From Prorocentrum cordatum (lineage: Eukaryota > Sar > Dinophyceae > Prorocentrales > Prorocentraceae), in contig CAUYUJ010015843.1 in assembly GCA_963575745.1 (NCBI GenBank), positions 223,947-287,946 on the forward strand: DNA of 64,000 nucleotides. The letters are read 5' to 3'. The notes under the pieces are model-generated. The model was not told where the DNA came from, searched no databases, and was given only the letters and a program-made list of their open reading frames with translations. This document shows positions 32,520 to 42,380 of the stretch, in pieces. Made by a program: the position numbers and the translations under genes. The first letter of the stretch is position 1. Every line of letters starts with the position of its first letter.

Positions 32520-33120
32520 CTGTTTGTTTCCGGAGGCCCTGGAGGGCCTCGTGGGGCCATAGGGAAAGCAGGGATCAAAAAGAGGGGGGGTCGCCCCCCC
32601 CTCCCCCTCAGTAGCCCATTAAATTCGCGTTGTAAAGCAAACTCGGGGTTCTTTGAGGGAGTCTTGGGGTCCGCGTCCTCTTGGGGCCCTATTGGGGCGC
32701 CTGGGGGCCCCTTTGGAACCATCTTAGAGCTCTTTCGGGGTCCTCTAGGGAGCGCTGGAGGGACTCGTAGGGCCATCTTGGAGGCCATCGTTCATCGGAG
32801 GGGGGTCCCACAGTTTCACCTCCCGTCAGGGGCGCTCAAATTAGAAGTTGGGTGCCCTCTTGAGGCGCTGGGGCTGTTTGGGGAGCCTCTTGGGCCCCTT
32901 TCCAGCTCCCTTGGGCCATCTTGGGGTCGTCTTGAGGGTTCAAATGCGCATCGGGGGCGACATTGCGAGAAAACACAAACCACAGATCTTCCAACTTTGT
33001 TTGCTCCAAGGAGTCTGGCCTCTTGTGGGCTGCCTTGGGGGGGCTCCAGGAACACTTGAAGCCGTCTTGGAACGGTCTTTGGGCCTCTCGCAGCATGTTG
33101 GACGCCCTCTAGGGTCATCT
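32520..33120 (+). repeat. GGCCTCTTGGGG-type repeat
   Basis: GGGCCTCTTGGG-like, TCTTGGGGTC and GGGGCGCTGG words recur. Looser than the tract at 46780. Confidence 0.75.
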
Positions 33121-33187
33121 TCGGTTATATTGAGCCACCTGGGAGTTCTGTGGATTTCCGCCCTATTTTATGTTGGGTGCAGCAATT

Positions 33188-33265
33188 TCCGCCCTACTTT
33201 TTCGGCCTCTTATAGGTGGATTTCCGACGCAATTTTAAGTTGGAAAAAAAGCCGAAGTAGGGCGG
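33188..33265. repeat. Inverted repeat with CCGCCCTAC arms
   Basis: TTCCGCCCTACTTTTTCGGC on the left pairs with GCCGAAGTAGGGCGGA on the right (three-base offset). Another CCGCCCTATTTT word lies upstream at about 33160. Confidence 0.75.
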
Positions 33266-33368
33266 ATCCGGAGTCAGGGTGGCCCCCAAAATTATCCGGG
33301 CGGTAGACCCAGCCATATGCAATTGTCGGGGGCGGAAAAGAGGGGGGTGATGACAAGGGGGGGGGGGA

Positions 33369-33525
33369 TATCATGGCGTGGGCCATGATATCTCCTCAGA
33401 TTTCATGGCGCCTCTTCTTATTTCATTACGTCCCTGGCCCCCCCGCTGGGCCGCGCACATGCCGCCGGTCATGATTTGCACCCCCCCCTCTTAGACACCC
33501 CCCTCTTGGCCGCTCCCGAAATTGT
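33369..33525 (+). mobile_element. Rep-G dispersed repeat, copy 1
   Basis: GATATCATGGCGTGGGCCAT at the left, then ATGGCGCCTCTTC, CCCCCGCTGGGCCGCGC, CGCCGGTCA and TTGGCCGCTCCCGAA. The copy at 62034-62191 has the same order and length. Confidence 0.85.
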
Positions 33526-33599
33526 GAGTATCGCGTTGTGGGTACCGACCGCTATTGGTGGAGCTTCCTTTGGGGTGATGAAACGTCTTCCTTTGGGGT

Positions 33600-34250
33600 C
33601 ACGAAGCGAGCGAGGGGTGTGCCGAAACGGGCGAGGTGTGGCCATGCGGGCGAAGCCACTGGGACATTCGGTGGAGCTCCCAGTTGGGCGACGAAACGAG
33701 CAGGGGGTGTGTCGAAACGGGAGCGGCGGTGCCATGCGGGCGCTGCCAGTGGGGCCTTGGGTGGAGCCCCCGAGTTAGGCCACGAAACGTGTGAGTGGTG
33801 TGCCAAACTGGGCGCGGTGGTGCCATGCGAGCGCTGCCATTGGGGCCTTCGGTGGAAACGTGTGAGAGATGTGCCGAAATGCGCGCGGTGGCGCCATGTG
33901 GGCGCAGCCACTGGGGCCTTCGGGGAAGCTCCCTATGCGGCCACGCAACTTGTGAGGGGTGCGCCGAACTGGGTGCGGTGGTTCAATGCGATCGCAGCCA
34001 GTGGGGCCCTCGATGGAGCTCCGCCTAGGGGCCACGAAGCCTGTGAGGGATGCGCCGGATTGGGCGCGATGGTACCATGCGAGCGCAGCCACTGGCGCCC
34101 TCGGTGGAGTTCTCTATGGGACCGCGAAACGTGCGAGAGGTGCGCCGAAATGAACGCGGTGGTGCCATGCGAGCGCAGCCAGTGGGACATTCGGTGGAGG
34201 TCTCTACGGGACCACGAAACGTGTGAGGGATGTGCTAACATGGGGTGCCG
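33600..34250 (+). repeat. 90-bp cassette, eight units
   Basis: The anchors GCCGAAA, GTCGAAA, GCCAAAC, GCCGAAA, GCCGAAC, GCCGGAT, GCCGAAA and GCTAACA fall at 33621, 33711, 33802, 33873, 33963, 34054, 34144 and 34234. Steps are 90-91 bases except one 71-base step caused by a deletion. Units hold CCATGCGAGCGCAGCCA and CGGTGGAGCTCCC-type words. A plus frame stays open across 33538-34359 because the unit is a multiple of three. It lacks a start context or known domain. Confidence 0.95.
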
Positions 34251-34500
34251 AGGGCAGAGGCAGGGACAGGAGGAGGGAGGAGCGGGAGGAGGCGGGAGGG
34301 ATGGAGGGACGCGGGGCGCTGTCTGTTCAAAGAAACGAGGACCCAAGGCTACAGGATAGTCCGGACAAACCAAAGGGAGGAATAGGGGAGGGTCCCCTCC
34401 CCGAAGGGACGAGGGGGGTTGGGAAGAGAGTAGAAGTCGTTCGACCACCTACACCCAGAAAGTTGGTGGGATTCGTCTCTATGCAGATGTATATACATAC
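34251..34500 (+). repeat. 3' module of cassette family and Rep-J, copy 1
   Basis: A purine tract, then ACGCGGGGCGCTGTCT and ACGAGGACCCA (as at 6383-6475). After that come CCTCCCCGAAGGG, ACACCCAGAAAG-type words and GGTGGGATTC. The Rep-J part (34370-34475) recurs at 47285-47405. Confidence 0.7.
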
Positions 34501-35270
34501 ATGTCTGAGCACTGTGTTTTAGTGTACGTGTGTTCAGCTGGTTTGTAATTGCTGGAAGGTATGTTTGTCTCATGTCGTAGAGCCCGCCCAGATCCCCTCA
34601 CCCAAATAGTTAGCCCGAACACTCCTACGCAGCCGGGTTTGATGATATGATGTTTGTTGTTGACCCTCACAGGAAGTATCAGCTTGATATCTTTGTAGTG
34701 GTCCTGAAATTTCAGGCCCCCAAGGCTTGTTGCCCTAAGTCATGTTCATGATGATGTTGCGCGCGTGGGTGTAGTGTCGTGTTGATTGTTCCATGTCTCC
34801 CACCCCTCATCATCCTCATCTGTGGTCCTGATATGTTCCCTTCCTTACCTCATCACCGCTGCCATCCCCCAGATGCAGAAAGATGGGGAGCTCAAACTTG
34901 TCAGACAAACCTCACGTCACATAGTCAGAACTCGGACCCACAATTACGGGAGAGCGGGGGTATCGAGGCGGATGACTGCGAAACGCCCCAGAAATTTCCG
35001 AGGGTCGCCGAAATTTCCCAGAATGTCGCTGTCGTGGTCGTCGTCCCCCGTCAAACGATCTCCCCTTTCTGGATTTGTCCAGGGGTGCGTTCCGACCAGT
35101 GCAGCCAACGCATGGTAATGATGGGCAGCCTTCCCAAGGGTACCTGTGCAGCCTTGCCTCCTCGGCCCACCCTTGCCCGCTTTCGTTGGCCGCGCCCCGC
35201 TCGGAGAGCTTCGCACTGGGCGTCCAGGGCCCTCGCATCCTTGTCGCCCATCCTTCTGCTACCCAGAGAT
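34501..35270. other. No gene recognised
   Basis: Mixed DNA. No domain, RNA gene or repeat family shared with the rest of the window could be found. Confidence 0.5.
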
Positions 35271-35274
35271 CCGA

Positions 35275-35435
35275 CGTCGTGATTTTTTCAATACGGGGTC
35301 CCCGGAGGTCTCGACCCATCCTCCAGGACCGGTTTTTCATACTGAGTCGTTTTTTGACGGTCCTGGAGCCCGGCGAGGGCCCCTTGAGGCCGAAAATTGC
35401 GAAAAACTTCCGTCTTGATTTTTTCAATACGCTGG
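35275..35435 (-). repeat. Rep-H dispersed repeat, inverted copy
   Basis: The complement of the repeats at 52081 and 52641. Shared words (given on this strand) are GGTTTTTCAT, GTCGTTTTTTGACGG, CCCGGCGAGG and GCGAAAAACTTCCGTC. Both edges carry GATTTTTTCAATACG. Confidence 0.8.
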
Positions 35436-35680
35436 ATCTCTGGGTACGGGCCGACTGCGCTCCGAGGGGCATCCAGCCGTGGCCGGGACGATCGTCGCCG
35501 CCGTCGCCGAGACGCCGTCGCCGCCCCCGTCGCCGCCGGCTGCCGCGGCGGGGGGGGGAGGGGGGGGGGCGCCCAGGCACGTGCGCTTGAGCCGCAGGAT
35601 GCGGTCGTACAGGAGAAAGCTCAAGGCGCCGACCCGGGCCTCGGGGGCCTTCAAAAAATTGGTCTACTCTGTAAGAACGG
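35436..35680 (+). other. GC-rich stretch with a basic ORF, not recognised
   Basis: One frame reads HVRLSRRMRSYRRKLKAPTR after an Ala/Pro/Gly run. Possible exon, no family. Confidence 0.25.
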
Positions 35681-35766
35681 TTTTTTGAAGGCAGATCTGC
35701 CTTCAAACAATTCTGTAAGAACGGTTTTTTGAAGGCAGATCTGCCTTCAAAAAACCGTTATTACAG
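35669..35766. repeat. Two palindromes, the second 54 bp and nearly perfect
   Basis: CTGTAAGAACGGTTTTTTGA begins both. The second (35713-35766) is symmetric about AGATCT at 35737-35742, with 27-base arms, one mismatch (AAGAA against AATAA) and no loop. The first, centred at 35695/35696, is cut after 12 bases of its right arm (TCTGCCTTCAAA). Confidence 0.95.
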
Positions 35767-35767
35767 G

Positions 35768-35897
35768 GTCGCGGGATCGCGCTGCAGCGCCGAGTTTCTC
35801 GACGCCGACGTCGCCAGTGCCTCGCCGACGTTGCCGGCGCATCGGCGATGCGGCGCGATCCTCCGACACCATGCGCGCCGACCCCATCTAGGAGGCC
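35768..35897 (+). mobile_element. Rep-I element, truncated copy
   Basis: It shares GCATCGGCGATGCGGCGCGA, TCCTCCGAC and the right end CCCCATCTAGGAGGCC with 50275-50502. The left terminal repeat is missing and the palindromic repeat at 35713-35766 abuts it. Confidence 0.7.
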
Positions 35898-35899
35898 GC

Positions 35900-36142
35900 C
35901 AGAGGAGACAGGACATTTGGGGAGGGGCAGGAGATCGAGGAGGCAGAGGAGCACGAGAAGAAGAGACGGAGAGGAGGTCACGGAGGGGGAGAGCGCTGAG
36001 GAAAACCAGGCCAGGAGAGGCAAAAACAGAAGTGTAGTGATGGGAAGATAGCGCGAGCCCTCCGCAGGCTCGCCGCTGTCACAGACGGCGCACCGGGATT
36101 CTTCCGGTGACCATGTGCTCACACGAACGGGGAGGAGGAGGA
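35900..36142 (+). mobile_element. Non-LTR element 3' end, copy 1 (tail only)
   Basis: Purine-rich GAGG/AGGA sequence, then CTGAGGA, CCAGG, AGTGTAG and TGGGAAG words. The structured tail at 36055-36120 consists of GAGCC/GGCTC (36055-36071), GCC/GTC against GACGGC, and CACCGG/CCGGTG (36091-36109), then GTGCTCACAC. A (GGA)n run follows at once. The same series ends the next element at 37370-37560, so this is a 5'-truncated copy of the same family. Confidence 0.75.
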
Positions 36143-37488
36143 GGAGGATCTTGATCGGCGCCAGTGCAGGGCTGACAGTGCGCGAGCAGACAAAGATTGA
36201 GCAAGGCACGAGGAAGGCGAAAAGGATGATCAGGTTGCCGCTTCAGCCGCACCAGCTCCGACAACTGGCGGGGGCATGTGTGCTCGCAGCGGTCACGTGG
36301 CCCTTGGTCCTCAGGAGCCCGACCCAGAAGCAGAGACAAGGATTGGACACTATGTTGTCGAGAACGGTGAGAGGTGACCAGTGGCGGTCCAGGGCCAGGC
36401 CGCTGCAGCAGCTCCTCCTGGTTGGCCACACTGCCGACTTTTCGCTGCGCTTGCTGGACAGAATCTGGACGCTGATGGACGCGAGAATCCGGCGACGCGG
36501 AGCCGCGTACGTCGAGGACGCTTTCAAGCAGTTCTGGATGAAGGACAAAAGGACCGCCGGGGTCATGCAGGCCGTGGATGCGGCGATGGGAAAGCTATGC
36601 TTTCTAATGATGTTGGACGACCAGGACCATGTAATCTGGAAAGCCCCTCCAGAGGCAGATGGGGCCGAGATCTCCCTGACCAGCCCCAAAGACGCCAGGG
36701 ACTACCTCATTCGTGAAGTATGGCGAAAGAGGCTGTGGACAACATTCCTCGGCAGCCGCACGCGGCGGGACAGCGCTGCCGGACGGCACGCGCAGGCGCC
36801 TTATTGTCCACGGGCTATCCGTGCGGCGCTGGGGCTGACGAAGGCGTCAGAACACGAGATCGCGATCCTCACGGGCGCGTTCTTCAGCAATGCGAGACTG
36901 GCTAAGATCAAGGGGCTTCCGGTACCCAAGTGCTTCGGCTGCGACTTGGACGAGGACGACGATGCAGCGCACACCTTCTGGAGATGCCCGAGGCTTGCGC
37001 ATTGGAGGAGGTTCGTGGCGATCCCGCCGAACCCTGAGTGGCCGGTCTGGCCAACCAGGCTGCTCCGCAGCAAGAAGGAGGTGGAGGAGTTCAAACAGCG
37101 GATCCACTACATGGCCAGCGTCCGGCAATGCATCCTGCATCAGAGACATCGCCGCACGGACGCCGAGGGAGAGCAGGCAAAGAGCCCCAGGAGGACGAAA
37201 ACCGCCACCGCTGAGGTGGAGAAAGAGAGAATGAGGAGGAAGAGGAAGGGGACAGTGAGGAGGCTGAGGAGGTGGCCAGAAAGGCGAGGAAGAGAAGAAG
37301 GAGACAGAAAGCTAAGGAGGGTGAGGAGGTCGAGGAGGTGGAGATGCATCGCAATTAGTGGAGGAAGAGAGGAGGTGGAGGTGGGAGAGAAGGCTGAGGA
37401 GGATCAGACCAGGAGCAGAAGGCAGCAGTGTAGCATTGGGAAGGTCGTTCATCTCGCGAGCCCTCCGCAGGTTCGCCGCCGTCTCTGA
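36143..37488 (+). pseudogene. Non-LTR retroelement ORF2, C-terminal part
   Basis: About 450 plus-strand codons stay open. The region from about residue 25 to 350 is protein-like (LPLQPHQLRQLAGACVLAAV, FSLRLLDRIWTLMDARIRRR, RDYLIREVWRKRLWTTFLGS). It carries CFGCDLDEDDDAAHTFWRC, a CxxC-x9-H-x4-C zinc motif typical of the end of ORF2 in non-LTR elements, followed by HWRRF and a Lys/Arg-rich tail coded by purine-rich DNA. The stop (37486-37488) lies inside the second tail hairpin. The reverse-transcriptase palm is absent, so the copy is 5'-truncated. Its 5' end abuts the GGA tract after tail copy 1. Confidence 0.65.
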
Positions 37489-37562
37489 CGGCGCACCGGT
37501 TGTCCGGTAACAAAGTGCTCACACGGAGGAGGAGGAGGAGGAGGAGGAGGAGGAGGAGGAGG
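37456..37562 (+). other. Structured 3' tail of the non-LTR element, copy 2, and (GGA)n
   Basis: GAGCC/GGTTC (37458-37474, one G-U pair), GCCGTC/GACGGC and ACCGG/CCGGT (37495-37508, loop TTGT), then GTGCTCACAC and a GGA run to 37562. Stems are kept relative to copy 1 while the loops differ. It is probably the RNA recognised by the element's own reverse transcriptase. Confidence 0.6.
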
Positions 37563-37649
37563 CACTTCCCGCAGGCGAGGTCCGCGCGCGGCATCCCACC
37601 CCAGGTAGTTGAGGCAGTGCTGCCCGCCGTCCACGACGGCGTGTGCAGG

Positions 37650-37826
37650 CATGCCACATGAGGAAGACATCGGTGCGCCCCCGAAGCGACGCGCCAGGAG
37701 GGGCAGGAGTTGGGCTAGCAGGCCCAAATATCGATACTCTCAACAGCATGGCGGCGTTTGTCAAGGCCGAGGGCCTTGTGTTTATCATCCTGGCTGATTG
37801 GAACATGAAGCAGTCTGAAGTGGGCT
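37650..37826 (+). pseudogene. Endonuclease fragment of a non-LTR element
   Basis: The frame reads GVGLAGPNIDTLNSMAAFVK, AEGLVFIILADWNMKQSEVG and then SGG. Strand-FIILADWNM corresponds to the (G/A)DFN/DWN metal-binding motif of AP-type endonucleases (EEP fold). The N-terminal half of the domain is missing. The frame is cut by the Rep-C element that starts at 37826, and no continuation is found on its far side. It may belong to the same family as the ORF2 fragment just upstream. Confidence 0.55.
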
Positions 37827-37989
37827 CAGGAGGGAAAGAAACACACAGACACAATTCATCGTCGATTCCCCAGAACAGATGGGGAAATATGGGAAGTGGG
37901 GGGTAGACATTGTTCCAGGAAATATGGGAAATATGGGAAATCTGTTTATGTGTGTGTGCATTTATTTGTGTGTCCCAGGGCCCCTTCAT
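37826..37989 (+). mobile_element. Rep-C element, copy 3
   Basis: TCAGGAGGGAAAGAAACACA at the start, GACACAATTCATCGTCGATT, AAATATGGGAAGTGGGG, and TTTGTGTGTCCCAGGGCCCC at the end. It ends the endonuclease frame. Confidence 0.9.
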
Positions 37990-38129
37990 AGACATGATCC
38001 AGACAAGGAGCGCTCACAGCTTGCCGCGCCGCGAGCGCGTGCGGCAGGGGGCCCGCCCCTGCCGAGGCGCGGGCGCGTGCGGCGGAGGGCTCGTCCTGAG
38101 TCGTTCGGCGGTTCCCCTTTCTGCGCCGC

Positions 38130-38700
38130 GAACAGGGCGGGGAGGAGGAAGGAGGAGGAGGAGGAACGAGGAGCAAGGAGGAGGAGGAGGAGGAGGAGGA
38201 GGAGGAGGAGGAGGCGGAGGAGGCGGAGGAACGAGGAGCGAGGAGGGGGAGGAACGAGGAACGAGGAGCGAGGAGGAGAGGGGGAGGAGGAGGAGGAGGA
38301 GGAGGGGGAGGGAGAGGAGGGGGGAGGGGGGGAAGGAGGGAAGGAGCGAGGGAGGGAGGGAGGTGGGATGGAGGGAAGGGAGGGAGGAGGAGGAGAAGGC
38401 GGAGGAGGAGGAGGAGGACTCGTCCTGAGCGGGAGGAGGCTGAGCGGGAGTTGCCGAGGCCACCGAGGGGAGGAGGAGGGGAGTTGGAGTTGGAGGGAGG
38501 TGGGGATGTTCCCCTCTTTCCCTCTTCCTCCTCCTCTTCCTCGCTTCCTCCCTCCTCCCTCACTCCTCCTCCCCCCTCCTCCTCCTCCTCCTCCTCCTCC
38601 TCCTCCTCCTCCTCCTCCTCCTCCTCCTCCTCCTCCTCTTCCTCCTGCTCCTCCTCCTCCTCCTCCTTCTCCACCTCCTCCTCCCCCCTCAGGAGCGAGG
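38130..38700. repeat. (GGA)n then (CTC)n microsatellites, opposite strands
   Basis: A purine GGA/GAG tract at about 38130-38480 and a pyrimidine CTC tract at about 38515-38690 on the same strand could pair with each other as a large imperfect hairpin. Confidence 0.95.
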
Positions 38701-39174
38701 GCTCATCAGAGCTTGATCATCTCCACTAGGGTTCCTTTGCAAGCCCCCCCCAGGCACGTAAGCAGCTTCCCGTCTTCGTCGTCGTTCCTCTCGCTCGGTG
38801 CTCGGTGCTGCGGGCACGAGGGTTCTGCCACGACGTTACCCCGCCTCCCCCCCAGTGGCCGTCGCCGCCGCTGTGGGGCGGAAGAAAAGCGGCTTGAAAG
38901 TGTTGCACAGCGTACCGGTGTCGTCGCCATCCGTTCCCTTGCGCGTCTTCGTCTTTCTCCTCGTCATCCTCCTCGTCATTCTCCTCGTCCTCCTCGTCGT
39001 CCTCCTCGGCATTGTCCTCGTCATTCTCCTCGTCGTCCCATGCCTCGGCCCCGGCGGCGAGAAATCGACGCAGTGCCGTCCGCAAGTGTTGGGCTTCTGT
39101 TGGGGCTGCTTTTCACGACGCGAGGGGGTCTGGGCCCTCCTGTCCCTCGTCAGCCTTCCATTCGGCTGCTTATC
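38701..39174. other. CTCGTC-rich stretch, no convincing gene
   Basis: CTCCTCGTC words at about 38935-39045 give an Asp/Glu-rich frame on the minus strand (EENDEDNAEEDDEEDEEND). Flanking minus-frame residues look partly protein-like, but no domain is seen. Confidence 0.4.
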
Positions 39175-39333
39175 TAAAGGGGCTCTGGCACACACAAATA
39201 CATGAACAGAATCCCAGGATTCCCCATACGTTCCCATGTTTTCTGGGTTCCGTCTTCCCCCCGACTTTCCATATTTTCCCATCTTTTCTTGGGAGTCGAC
39301 GACGGATTGTGTATGTGTGTTTTCCCTCCTGAT
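39175..39333 (-). mobile_element. Rep-C element, copy 4, inverted
   Basis: The complement of the other copies: AAGGGGCTCTGG, ACACACAAATAC, CATATTTTCCCAT, GGGAGTCGACGA and GTGTGTTTTCCCTCCTGA. Confidence 0.85.
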
Positions 39334-40024
39334 AATCGTCATCCACTCCCAGAAGGGGCGCGCTCGGCGGCAGGGATGAACGATCGGAAGTCTCGCCCGA
39401 CTTCCTAGGCGGAGGCGAAAGAGCAGCAAGCAGAGGAGGCTGAAGCGCAAGAGCCACAGGCTGAGGAGCGCGAGGAGGAGGAGGAGGACGAAGAAAACAA
39501 GGATCACAGGCAGCACAAGAGGGACAAGAAGGAAAAGAAGGCCGACCGGGCGGCAACGGGGGGGGAAATCAACGTTGGATGAAGAGTGATTCACCTCTCC
39601 AGCACTTTGGAGCGAGCCAGGGTGGCATTGCCGGGCCGGGCCCCAGAAGGTTTGGGCGCCCTTCAGAGCAAGTTTCCTGCACGCCTCGTTCACCCCCCTT
39701 CAATTGCCCCACCCATGTTGACGTATGCTGTTTGTGATCGCGTTGTGGACCCAATCATGTGAGCATCAAAGTCGTATGAAATGCCATTACTGCCAACAGG
39801 CCCGCGCCCATACAAGTTTGAGCGCCTGTTGCTGTGATCACAGCGCCGTGCGGCAATAATCTGGGTCAACCATGAAGAACCCCCCTTTCCGTTGAAACGT
39901 GAACGCACCAAGCACCCTCAAGCGTTATCTTGGCATCCTGGCACTCGGCCGTTGCTTAGCTTGTTTCCGAAGCCCCCAGCAACCTTCGAGAGAAGGGACG
40001 GTTTCCGCACTAAGCTAGGCCCGT
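39334..40024. other. No gene recognised; purine-rich at 39410-39545
   Basis: A GAGGAGGA-type tract followed by unique DNA with no domain or RNA gene seen. Confidence 0.5.
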
Positions 40025-40163
40025 CAGCATTATTACCAGGACTACGACTACTAGCATTACTACTACTACTACCACTACCACTTCTACTACTACAATTATT
40101 ACTGTGAGTCTTATGTCTACTACGGCGACGACGGCGAGTACAACTATTCATACTACTACTACA

Positions 40164-40195
<32 letters not shown>

Positions 40196-40248
40196 GACTA
40201 CTACTACTACTACTACTACTGCTACTACTACTACTACTACTACTACGA

Positions 40249-40280
<32 letters not shown>

Positions 40281-40640
40281 GCTACGACGACGACGACTAC
40301 TACTACTACTACTACGATGCGTACTACTATTATTAACCATAATACTAATAATAGTAGTAGTAACAATAGTAATATTTTTTACAACCACGACTGCGACTAC
40401 TGCTACGAGTACTAGTCGTAGTAGTAGTAGTACTACTACTACTACTACTACGACTACCACTACTCATACTACTACGATTACTACGACTACTATTACTACT
40501 ACTACTACCACTACTACTACTACTACTACTGCTACTACTACTATGACTACTACTACTACTACTACTACTACTACTGCGAGTACTCCAGCGATGAATGCGA
40601 TTACACTCACGATTCCTACTGCGACTTCTACTTCTACTAG

Positions 40641-40675
<35 letters not shown>

Positions 40676-40678
40676 CGG

Positions 40679-40710
<32 letters not shown>

Positions 40711-40735
40711 GCTGCTACTACTACTACTACTACGG

Positions 40736-40777
<42 letters not shown>

Positions 40778-41159
40778 TTACGGCTACTACTACTACTACT
40801 ACTACGAATACTACGAATACTACGAATACGATTACTTCGACATATTACTACTACTACTACTACTAATACGACTACTACGACTACTACTACGACTAGTACA
40901 ATGTTTACTACTACTACTGTTACTACTAACGCTGCTACTACTACCACTACTACTACACTTGTACGATGACTACTACTCTGACTACGACTACGCCTCTTCT
41001 TACGGTCATAGGTGTATTCGCATTTCTACGCGTATTAGTACGACTAGTACTATGATCGCTACTTCTATTACTATTACCTCTTCTTCTACTACTGTGACTA
41101 CGCCTACTAGTACTAGTACTACGAGTACTACTACCACGACGACTACTACCACTACTACT
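40025..41159. repeat. (ACT)n microsatellite array
   Basis: Long ACT/TAC runs with ACG, ATT and GCT interruptions up to the assembly gap. Ser, Thr, Tyr, Val or Leu strings in translation are by-products. Confidence 0.95.
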
Positions 41160-41259
41160 NNNNNNNNNNNNNNNNNNNNNNNNNNNNNNNNNNNNNNNNN
41201 NNNNNNNNNNNNNNNNNNNNNNNNNNNNNNNNNNNNNNNNNNNNNNNNNNNNNNNNNNN
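41160..41259. other. Assembly gap (100 N)
   Basis: Exactly 100 N bases, so probably a scaffolding placeholder of unknown true length. The retroelement frame is open from the first base after it, so the 5' half of that element is likely missing or unassembled here. Confidence 0.99.
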
Positions 41260-42301
41260 TACGACCAGGCAAGCTTTACCTGCTATCCATTGCATATATT
41301 GTTGTTCAACATTCAGATATATAGGTGGCCCCGCAGATTGATATTAGACGGGTCAATATCAAGCCCAGCATACCCAGACCGTGGAATCACAGCAGGAGGA
41401 TCCTCGGCGACCTACGAAGCCAACTCTTACATGATGCCCATCATGACCCAGGCACTAGACCCAAACCAGGACGGGCTCTCGGCATGCATACACATTCATG
41501 ACTTGAATCTATGTGCTTGGGGAGAAGGTGTCAATTGGGTAGTGGAGTCTCTGGCGGATCTGGCACTCAAGATGACCAAGGGCATCCACGCCCTCAACCT
41601 AAGCCTGTCCATCCCAAAGTTGAACATGGTAGCCAGTTCAGACAAGCTCTTGGAAGCAGCTAAGTCAGTCTTGAAGGAGCTGGGAGGTTCGAATGTTCCA
41701 GCAGCAGTTAACCTTGGGATAGATTTTACCGCCGGACAGCATGCGCGTGTACCAGGAGCCAGGGCCCAAAGACGTAAACTATGGATCAAATTGAGGGCCA
41801 GGGTCAAGAAAATCCCGCCCCTTCGCCTGAAGGGCAAACAGAAGCTCCGTAAAGGGCGGTTTTTCACAGTTGGAGGCCGTTCCACCATCTCATACGGGGC
41901 GGGGGTCCACGGTTTTACTCCCCACGAGGTCCGTTCCATTCGCAAGCTAGGAGCGATAGCCTCAGGACGTTACACCAAGTCGGCCAACAACGCGCTCTGG
42001 TGGATCACTGTCCCAGATAAAGATCCAATAAAGCTTATGTCTCAGGTCATGGAAAGATGCTGTATAGAATGGTGGAATGCTTCATCCACCAGACCTGAGC
42101 TGCGCACGCACCGTGACATTTTAAGCATTAAAGAATTTAGGGCAGCTCACCAAGCGGCCGAACAGGCCCTGGCCACATCCACTAAGCGTAGCTGGTTAGC
42201 CAAAGCACGAGGCCCAATTTCCCAGTTACTCATGCGGGTCGCAGAAGTTGGTTGGAGGATGCCAAACGCCACAACCTTCTGCGACACCAATGGCCGTAGA
42301 T

Positions 42302-42303
<2 letters not shown>
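41260..42303 (+). pseudogene. Reverse transcriptase, C-terminal palm and thumb
   Basis: The frame is open from the gap edge to the TGA at 42301. It reads YRWPRRLILDG, AYPDRGITAGGSSATYEA (the RG-I-xAGxxxAT motif of the palm) and SACIHIHDLNLCAWGEG, which lies where the (Y/V)xDD strand belongs. Here the pair is His-Asp (41497-41502), so one catalytic Asp is lost. Then come LNLSLSIPKLNMVASS, NLGIDFTAGQHARV (the GxDFxxG turn) and the thumb. This order and the LGIDFTAG wording match the reverse transcriptases I associate with dinoflagellate genomes. The element continues after an insertion at 42304. Confidence 0.75.

Positions 42304-42378
<75 letters not shown>
42304..42378 (+). repeat. (AT)n plus poly-A insertion in the retroelement
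   Basis: About 35 bases of AT/TATA followed by about 38 A. It separates two coding parts of the same element and changes frame (frame 1 to frame 3). It could be the trace of a retroposed tail or slippage growth. Confidence 0.9.

Positions 42379-42380
<2 letters not shown>

Noticed and set aside
33538-34359. A 274-codon repeat protein
   Set aside because: The frame is open because the 90-bp unit is a multiple of three. One 71-base step and the inverted cluster elsewhere argue that the DNA repeat, not a protein, is what is maintained.
38726-39085. Acidic minus-strand protein
   Set aside because: The acidic run is a CTCGTC repeat in reverse. The flanks have no domain, so evidence is too weak for a gene call.
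40104-40969. Ser- or Thr-rich proteins on both strands
   Set aside because: Translations of an ACT microsatellite.
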